Below are positions 33,957 through 42,900 of a DNA stretch of 64,000 nt, in pieces (the first letter of the stretch is position 1; each line of letters begins with the position of its first letter). This DNA comes from Nectonema munidae (lineage: Eukaryota > Nematomorpha > Nectonematoida > Nectonematidae): positions 124,001 to 188,000 of the forward strand of contig JAUIRK010000414.1 in NCBI GenBank assembly GCA_030549495.1, written 5' to 3'. Under the pieces are notes generated by a model. That model searched no databases. It saw only the letters and a program-made list of their open reading frames with translations, and was not told the DNA's origin. A program made the position numbers and the translations under genes.

Positions 33957-34720
33957 TAGAGTAGAGATATATCGGATGTGAATATTTTTACATCCGACGA
34001 TGCGGATATTAGATTTCACCTCCTAGCGAATGCGAATATAAAATATTTTTAAAAAATTATATGTTTTATATTTTACAGTATCTTACTATTTTAATCCTTT
34101 TTACATTTTTTCTGTTTTTTTACCCACCAATGTAAAAAAACCTAAATAAGAATAATTAGAAAAATTTATTAAAAATAATCATACTTAATTACCAGTATAT
34201 TTTTTTAAGAAATAACAGTTTTTCTACTTTTCCCTTAGTAATCTCTTTCTTCTGTCAGCTAAAGAGCTGCTCGCTTTGAACAGTGCTAGGAGGACAGGTA
34301 AGGTAATGACATGCAATTTTTGATAAAAATGGAAATTCTTCTTTTTTAGTTTTCCACCAATCTAAGCTTTGAGTAGCCGTGACATTGATTCTTTTATCTT
34401 TTTGATTCTTCGTTATTTCTTCATTAAAATCTTCATTATCTTCATTTTCTTTCTCGTTTTCTTCTTCACTACTAGAGTTTAGAATCGAGTCCATAGCTTC
34501 ATTCAAAGAGCTATAAATTTCATTAGCACTTTTCTTCATTTTTTGCAGCTTTTTACTTCTGTGCTACTATAATAAGCAATCTTATCCTCATCATATAAAT
34601 TCAAGAGGAAAGTTTTTACTTTATTTGTTCTTTCAAAATTTGTGAACAATAATTTACTTTTGAATCTCGGATCGAGAAAAGTAGCTTAATGTAAAGATTT
34701 TAAATCCGCGGATGAGAATG
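33957..34720 (-). mobile_element. hAT relic with GATGTATCGGATATCC-type end, copy 2
   Basis: The left end is TAGAGATATATCGGATGTG. The minus frame 34539-34255 encodes KKSANEIYSSLNEAMDSI, an acidic linker, SLDWWKTKKEEFPFLSKIA and CPPSTVQSEQLFS, the hAT dimerisation motif (usually PASSxxSERxFS). It keeps about 60 bp more of the linker than copy 1, and DNA identity across 34255-34700 is high. The right terminus is missing here but present in copy 1, so together the two copies define both ends. Confidence 0.8.
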
Positions 34721-34729
34721 TAAAGCTAC

Positions 34730-35335
34730 TAATAGACTAAGCTCTGTAAATAATATTAACTCGTGATATACCCTTCAATTTGGCTCTTAAACACACTACT
34801 CATTAAAAAGATTTTGCATCATCGCTACTTGAGCAGTTGGTTAAAGAATTTTAGTCCAGCTTGTCAAATAGTATATATGAAGGATAGACACTCTTGAAAC
34901 CGTCTCTTACGAACAATATTAAAAATAAATTTTATGTATGCTAATATATTTATTTTCCGTAAAATATTTCTATCACTGAAGACAAAAATAAAGAAATATG
35001 AACCATAGTATAAATTATATATAAAGGTTTGATAAAGAAATCGTAATTATACAGGCTTTCATGTTTTGTGGGCTTTGTCGGTTACTCCCCTAAATTTTTC
35101 GCTGGTGCAGGAAAGTTTCTCTACTTGCAGTACTCTTTCACAAATGATGTATGCCAACTCACTGTTCTGATTGGATAAAAACTTTGAATAAAATTTTAAT
35201 TTTAATTATTCAAATTACTCTGAAATCTAATGAAATATTTTTGAAGATTTTTGGAATTCAAATGAACTGCGCTAAAATCTCGGATCTGATTGGACGGAAA
35301 AAACATGCGCGTATCAAGAGAACATTTTTTGGATT
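34730..35335. other. No recognised feature
   Basis: AT-rich. The frames at 35151-35432 and 35290-35481 mostly cross into the MITE cluster. Confidence 0.35.
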
Positions 35336-35339
35336 TTCA

Positions 35340-35467
35340 TCAACCGGTTATCGACCACAGTCGACTTTGCAAAAATGTGAATCGTCTGCGTTTATTAATG
35401 CTTTTAAATACAAATCTTCTGCTTTGCATTAGATATCGTCGGATTATTCTAGTCGATAACGGGTTAA
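35340..35467. mobile_element. piggyBac-type TTAA MITE (family b), copy 1
   Basis: Ends are CCGGTTATCGACCACAGTCG and TAGTCGATAACGG followed by TTAA (left target decayed to TCAA). The interior has ATCGTCTGCGTTTAT and ATATCGTCGGATTATTC. It is inverted relative to the close relative at 36391-36517. Confidence 0.75.
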
Positions 35468-35604
35468 TAACCCTTTCGTGACCAGTGTATCATATATGAT
35501 ACATAAACAATTTTACCTTTATCTGATTTTTCAAATAGTTGTGTATAGGAATCTTCTGCTTTTTAATAAATATCGTCTGATTTTTCTGGTAATGAAAAGG
35601 TTAA
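35467..35604 (+). mobile_element. piggyBac-type TTAA MITE (family c)
   Basis: The left end CCCTTTCGTGACCAGTG is followed by the palindrome GTATCATATATGATAC; the right end is GAAAAGG then TTAA. Internal words are ATCTTCTGCTTTTTAAT and ATATCGTCTGATTTTT. It directly abuts the family b copy, so one inserted at the TTAA of the other. Confidence 0.75.
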
Positions 35605-35804
35605 ATACTTTCAATATTTAGCATACTCAGGAATTTTTCCATACTGCATACGAATGTCTACCCTCCTCTTTCCTAAAGTTTATCCTAGGTATATTTTGAG
35701 TGAAGACTTTGTACATTTTTTCAATGACCGATCACACTACATCATTATATCTAATATATAAGAGAAGCGTGATTTACGGGCTATTGCCTGCTTCCTTTTT
35801 CATT

Positions 35805-35941
35805 TTAACCCATTGGTACCATAGAAATCAGACGATATCTAAAAAAACGCAGACGATTTATATTCAAAGTCATTGAAAAAAGCAGAAAAAGATGAAATTA
35901 CTTATGTTTCCAAATGGGAGCATTTGGACTTAATGGGTTAA
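35805..35941 (-). mobile_element. piggyBac-type TTAA MITE (family a), copy 3
   Basis: TTAA-flanked (35805-35808 and 35938-35941). In reverse it begins CCCATTAAGTCCAAATG and shares GTAATTTCATC, CAATGACTTTGAATATAAAT and CGTCTGCG with the copies at 15231 and 19672. Confidence 0.8.
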
Positions 35942-36048
35942 ATGATGCTTTTTTCATTTAGAATTGAAATTGGAAAAGGAGGAAATTAAAGTTTTTATTA
36001 TTTAATTATAAAATTTTTTATTATTATTATCATCACCGTTAACCCTTT

Positions 36049-36152
36049 GAGCCATGGGTTTTCTATTGTCTGGTTTCTTTCTCAATGAGTTTTTATATAA
36101 ATTAAGCAGGCGATTTTTGGACACTGGTGTCCCATTGTGCATGAAAGGGTTA
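36049..36152. mobile_element. piggyBac-type TTAA MITE (family d), copy 1
   Basis: The left end is TTAACCCTTTGAGCCATGG; the right end is GGACACTGGTGTCCCATTG ... GAAAGGGTTA. It contains GCAGGCGATTTTTGG and TTTCTCAATGAG. It is shorter (104 bp) than its relative at 47625. Confidence 0.65.
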
Positions 36153-36390
36153 TAACTTACAAATAAATTAATATTGAAAAAATTTTCTTAACATATACAC
36201 TAATTATTATGTAATATTGTATTCAGACTGAGTCTTCATAAATTTTACTTACTAGACTTTTATATACTGAATTTTTTTAACTTTTTTTATAGCAAAATTG
36301 TCGTCAAAAGGTGTAAAATTGTCAATTCTAGTGGAAAATTACTTTGGTTAGACTAAATTTTGTTCTATTAAATTTTTGTAATGTTCCATG

Positions 36391-36517
36391 TTAACCCGTT
36401 AACGGCCAGAATAATCAGACGATATCTAATGTAAAGCAGAAGATTTGTATTAAAGAGCTTTGATAAACGCAGACGATTTTATTTTTGTAAAGTCGACTCT
36501 GGGCGTTAACGGGTTAA
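36391..36517 (+). mobile_element. piggyBac-type TTAA MITE (family b), copy 2
   Basis: TTAACCCGTTAACGGCCAG on the left and CTGGGCGTTAACGGGTTAA on the right; inside ATATCTAATGTAAAGCAGAAG and GCAGACGATTTTATT. A further TTAACCCATTAACACG follows at once, perhaps the end of another insertion. Confidence 0.8.
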
Positions 36518-36948
36518 CCCATTAACACGAATTTTACAATTTTTGATTTATTTTGTCTTTTATACTTTCACGACTATTCCATTTCTTTATTAGATAAAAG
36601 AATTAATTAATTTGTTTGTGTTATTTTCATGGAATATCATAGTAGGAAATTGGCGCACGTAATAATTTCAGACGTCGTGATCCTCGAAATATTAAAACAC
36701 CCTACTAATAAATGCCTTCATAGTTGTAACTACTTCATATTTGTTGTTATAAAATGTAAAAACTAGAATTAAGGACTATGCCATTTTTTACACTGCAAGC
36801 AGACTATTCTGGAAATTCATCACATTAATACCAAAAAAAGCTATTGTCTACGTTTCCTTAAAGAAACATTTTGTTTAGATGGGTTAGATTTATAAAAACC
36901 TAAATTTTTTTTATGTAAGAAAATTGTAATCCTCATTTCAATTTTTAG

Positions 36949-39900
36949 GGAAATGAATTATCCCAAATGGATATGTGCACAACATGTAAGTCTTACTTTT
37001 TCATTCTCGTTCTTCCTATCCCATTCTTTTTAAGTTGATGCAGAAGAGATTAAAAGACTTGGAAAGAGGTTCAAAAAATTGGATTTGGATAATTCAGGTT
37101 CCTTAACAACGGAAGAATTCATGGCGTTACCCGAGTTACAACAAAATCCTCTTGTTCAAAGAGTTTTTCCTATCTTTGATATCGATGGCAATACTGAAAT
37201 AGACTTCAAAGGTACTCTAAATCCTTTGATGAACTTTACTATGCTTTTGTTTTCCTATGCCTCTGTCTGAACTAGGAAGTCTCTCTTTGATTCAAAGTGA
37301 GCATTTTGCTTGCATGTTGAAATGTCATCTTTTTTAGATGGGGGTTTCAAATTTTTGAATGGATGCATCGTGTTTTTTAACTCAAGAAAGATATACTTCC
37401 AAAAGCAAAAGAATTTTAACAAGACCATAATGAATCTTTTTATATATTGCCTATACTTTTTAAACCTGAAAATAAAATAGACTCTACCGCTGACTTTGAC
37501 TATGCCAACTTTTTCCTCAATTTGCATAACAATTGTCACGTGCTCAACCAATTTTTAAATGGGCCTTAATGTGTAAAATTTAACAAATCTATTGTCGGGA
37601 TTTGAATTAGTGTAGTATTAGTGTTAGGTTTGAGGATGTTTGTCTAGACATACATACACACGAATATATAGATACATACATACTACATATTGTCATTAGA
37701 CACGCATGCACTGAAATTCTTAAAGAAGTGGTATATCCAGGAAACTTCATATGAATGCATTTATTATAAACATGTAAGGATATCTAACATGTAAAAGTTT
37801 TGGTTGGAAGGTATTCGTTGAAAATGAATTTGCTACCAGATATATACTATAAGAAGCAGGATTGCAAAGTCGTAGGGAAAATATCAAACTCAGACTCCGA
37901 CGCCTAGTACTTACAAAATTTGACTACGACTCTAAATACATGAAACCTAATCATTTTAAGTCAAACTCTTACTTTCGAATTAGACTAAAATTTCCATTTA
38001 AAAAACAAATTTTTTTCATAAAAAAAATTATTTTTACTACTTAAAAATATCCGACAGCGACTGTTAAGTTTTATTTAGGTACCGACTCATTTAAAATCAA
38101 CGGTTCCGACTTCGCACCCCTCTATAGAAGAATACCCTTAAGTTTCCAATGTCTAAACTCTCAGGCCAGGGATGCGAAAGTATATATAAATCAAGGAAAT
38201 TTTAATTTCATAAAAAACATTTTAAAACTCCAGTTTTCTATTTTAAGCATTATTTTTTCTTTTGCGTAAAAAATTCTTTTTTCTTTTTTTTGTTTGGGTG
38301 TTCAGTAATATAATTAGCGTTACAAGTTTTTGCCCCATATTTATTAAATAAACAGAGTACAGTGACAGCCCCATAAGTAGAATACAAAAGTTTACACAAA
38401 AGAATGACTATATCAAATTTTATTAGATATGCCTCCCATTTGCATCAATAACTTCTTGAAGACGGTAGGAAAAAGAAATGCATAAATCACGAATTTTCTT
38501 TTGAGGGATTTTGGCACATTCTGTGATCAATTAATCTCTTTTCAAGCATCCAAACTTGAGCGTTTGCTTCTTGACACCTTCTCTCCAAAACTGACCAGAT
38601 GGAGTACTCAAGATGATTTAAATCTGGTGATGAAAGCAGCAATTCTTCCTTCGAAATGAAGCTCTTGAGTTTTCTTTCCTTCATGAGAGAGGGCAGAGTC
38701 TTGTTGAAATGTTGCCCAGCGTAATAACGATGGCTCAAAGACAACGTTTCAGTAATTTCCTTGTTTGATTTTGACTCCTTACTCAACAAAACCCAAATGA
38801 CTTCTTCCTGTTTCAGTAACAGCTGCCCACACCCTCACTGAAGCTGCTCCCTTGCTCCAAGTGATCACTTGTGCATCCATTTCACAAGACTTTGACCAAA
38901 ACCTGTCATTTTGAGGGTTGTATTTCTGTTGCACATCAAATTTCTTTTCATCACTGAAGACACTGTTGGAGAGCGTGCCTTCACTGACGCGGGCGAGCAG
39001 GATTTGTGCTCTTGCAAGGCGTTTATCCACTGTGCTTGAAGATAGGGGTTGTTTCTTTTGATGTTTTTATGTATAAGTCATGAAATCTTCTTGAAGCATT
39101 GTAGACATTGTTCCAGTTGACATATTGGCCTCTTGAGGCAATTAAACATTGTTCCACAGGAAACATTGCCCTTTCTCGGTTTCCCCTCAGCTTCTCTCCG
39201 GTGGTTTTTATAATCCATCCAGTGCGAGGGCGACCTTGTCCATGCTTATTCGTAACCTCTTCAGTCTCCTTGAATCGTTTTAACGTTATCCAAATAAGCA
39301 TTCTGCTGGCTTTCAATGATTACTGAATTTATGCTGAAGACTTGTTAATAATGATTTCTACGCTTGGATCGATCACAACTCATAAATGATGAGTGTTTTT
39401 TAATTTGCGTAATATAGCAAATAATTTATGAGATTTACCAATGGCTATAAATTGTGAACCAGAATTTTGAAGAGTTGCCATCTGCTTTCTCTTTCAATTC
39501 AATTTTATGTATTTAACGCAGACGATGTTTATTTCATGGGACACGTTTCTTACACTGGTCCTCAAAGACTTAAGAGGGTCACTGAATTCTAAGCCACCAC
39601 TAGAACGATCAGATTACTACTTTTTTTAGGGTGTTTTAAAGGAAAAAATGTTTTGTTGAATTTGCAAACACTCATTACAATGTCTTATTGCACATGCTCC
39701 AACAGAGTTTTTTTGACGGGATGCCCAAGTTTCTTTGTGTCTATTTCTACATTTTTAGTTCTCACATTTTCTTGTTGAAGAAGTGATTATTTCATTACTT
39801 GTTGTTGTTGTTAGTCCCTAGGTTACACTATCTCGTTATTAGTGTAATCTATCAAAAAAAAGAAATGAACTGAGAAAGTATATTCATCGCTCGAAAATAC

Positions 39901-42900
39901 TCCCATGGAAAAATACAGCATTTCATGTTACACCTTCTCAGTAGTAGCGATGAGTGTGTGCATTTTCAGCCAACCTACTTAAAAGCCACTGCTGACTTTT
40001 TTAAAGTTAAAAAAAAAAATTTTTTTTTTAAGTACTGCTGACTTTTTGTGTAGGTTAACTACATCGCATGGCTTGGACTATAAATAAAGTTTCTAAGCAT
40101 ATAGTTTCTCCCTTTTTAAACATTTTCATTCCTTGCTTCTTCTTTAACCCTCGCACTTTTTACTCCAAATGACATGTTAACTTCGTTTTTCGAAGAGAAA
40201 AACATATGAAACGAAATATAAATATATTATGTCATTTTTATTTATACTAATTTTCATTCAAAGAAAAAAAAATTTTTGATTGACTGATTCAATTTTTTTC
40301 TAAAGTATTTTCGAATGAAATACATATAACTTAACATGACAAAAATTTTGAAATTTTTTCATGTTATAGACTTAAAAAAATTTTCATTAGAAAAACTAAA
40401 CTAATTTGGAAAAATAAGTTTCCATAAAAAGAAATGAACTTTAGTAAAGTTTTCAATATATTGAAAATTATATGTTTAAAAGAAAAATCTCTAAGATTCA
40501 TTACGATGCAAAAAGACTTAGGATCTTCTTATGGAGCAAAAGAGTCTAATCTAGAAGGTATACTTGTATTGAACTAGTCAGTCTATGTTTTAGTAAAAGT
40601 TAAATGTTTTCTTCGAGTATCGACTCTCTTATTTACACATGTGTGTGAAATTTCTCTATAAATATACCAACAATGAGAATATATAGAACTAGAAAAATAT
40701 ATAAAATTTATTCACATGAAGGACATATTAACTTTGTAAGAGTCTTACAGATAAACCTTTTGCAAATATCACATCTCGTGCCTCCTCTACTTTTTGCTTG
40801 CAGTCTCCTACAGAGCAAAATCCACGGGAAGATTGACGTTCATTTCTGTCAAAAGTAGTTTCGACTCCGAAAAAAGACAAAATATTTCTTCTTATTCTAC
40901 TCATGCTAGAACTGTTTGATCTGAAACGCATAGATTCCTCAGTCAAACTGAAACACAAATGTCTAATAAAGTGTTTTCTTCCACCCCTTTTTATACTTGG
41001 AAATAAGCTCGAGCCATTTTCAGAGCATATTATCCAACTATTCAGTGTTGATATATCCAAATAATTGGTAAAAATGGCCATAGGCCACCTCCTACTTGGT
41101 CTATATGACGTATACTCTCTCAACATCTTATTCGCAGTATTGACGCCCCCTTTGTACTTATTATGTGTTGACTCGACATAATATAAACAACATTAACATT
41201 TTTTGTCATGTTTTCTTGGAATGTAGGCTGTAAGAGAGGCGTTAGAAGCATAAAGAAATCTGCTTTCACACTCATTTAGTCTCAGACCTTTCATATGTTC
41301 AGGCCCAAATAAATGTGGCATGAAGGTTCTATTTGACCTAACAGTTCCCAATATCCTAATATCATTTTTGAGCCCATTCAGAAAGTTCCTAGGACATGAA
41401 AAACCTGTCAACTACTATTCCTGTGCCATTGGGAACATCAATACTTTTTAAAAGTCTCTTTTCTATAGAATTACCGCTAAAATAAGCAGGTTCGCTGAGT
41501 CCTGTTACATAAATTTCAGGTTGTAAAACGTATAAAGATTTTGAGTTGTTCCATAAATTTTGAGTAACATCTACCTCAGAATTTAACGATTTGCTCATCA
41601 ATTGTAATGTATTCATTCGGACAGTAATACTTTGGAAACACTTTACAAAAATGTTCTTGTAAAAACCGAACTTTGCCTATTTTATCACTTGATTGATTGT
41701 TGTTTTGAAATCAAATCTAATACAGGTATTCATTTGAACAAAAATATCGCGAGTGATCGATGCAATCAAAAAAGGTTCACCGAACTTGTCAGAAAAGAGA
41801 TACTTAACATCGACACGTTGATTTCTTGACTGTCCCATGTAAAGCATGCACCCTAAATATGCAAGGAGATGGTGAATACTGAACTTTTCATAGCAATACT
41901 TTAAATGTTGATGCCAAGAAGTTTCACGACTACAAAGTAAATAATATAAGTAATGGAAAGCAGAAAAAGTCAAATATATTTTAAAACGACTCTCCAATAG
42001 ACCACTCTTTCAAATATGCAACAACACATTTTGAGGTTATAATTTGTACAAACCGAAAATATGGTGATAAATTATATGCACATACACAACGTTTCATACT
42101 TGTCACATAAATATTATCAAGTTTCATAGTCGGAGATTGTCACGAAACACAAAGGTAAGAAGAATAATATCAAGTACGATTGACAGTGGTGTTTGCTAAG
42201 CCTTTTCTTTTTAACACCTTAAAACTTTCCATATATTTGGATGAAGCGAAGTAATGCTAGATAGTTTATTTCATCCTTCCAATGAATCGTTGGTACGAGG
42301 TAAATCTTCAATTACATCATCATTCATATTCCACATTCTAACATTAAACGTGAGCAATCTTAGCATCTTGTTCCACCGTGTAACAAAAAAGTTTTTTCTC
42401 TGTTTCTAATTTGTAATTACTTTGTTGTGTTGCTTAGATCCTAAATAAACATAAAAAAAAAGTGCTATTAGACTGTTAAAAGTTTGGGTTTATGAAATTT
42501 CTAGGTGTTTATTATTTTATCTGTGTATGCTTATTTTAAATGTTTTTAGAATGACTTCAAGAAGTTACCTATAATCATTGCTTTAAACCTTAAATCACGC
42601 GCTTTTAAGTACCTCCAAGAGTTATTTTGCAAGTTATCTGAGTCCAAAATAAAATGTGGAATTTTTGTTGGCCCCAGATAAAGAAGATTTTCGAATAAGT
42701 TCAGTAGAATTGATAAAACAGCATGGAACTGTTTGCAAGGCTGTTGTTAAAGGTCTACAACAAGAAGCAACTATAATAGAGCTGAAAACTACCAGCAAAT
42801 GGTGCAGGATCTGATAAAATCTTTCGGAGCCATGGGATGTCGATTAAACTTCACATGCTGGATGCTTGGAAAAATTCAAGGACAATATGGGTGGCTATTC

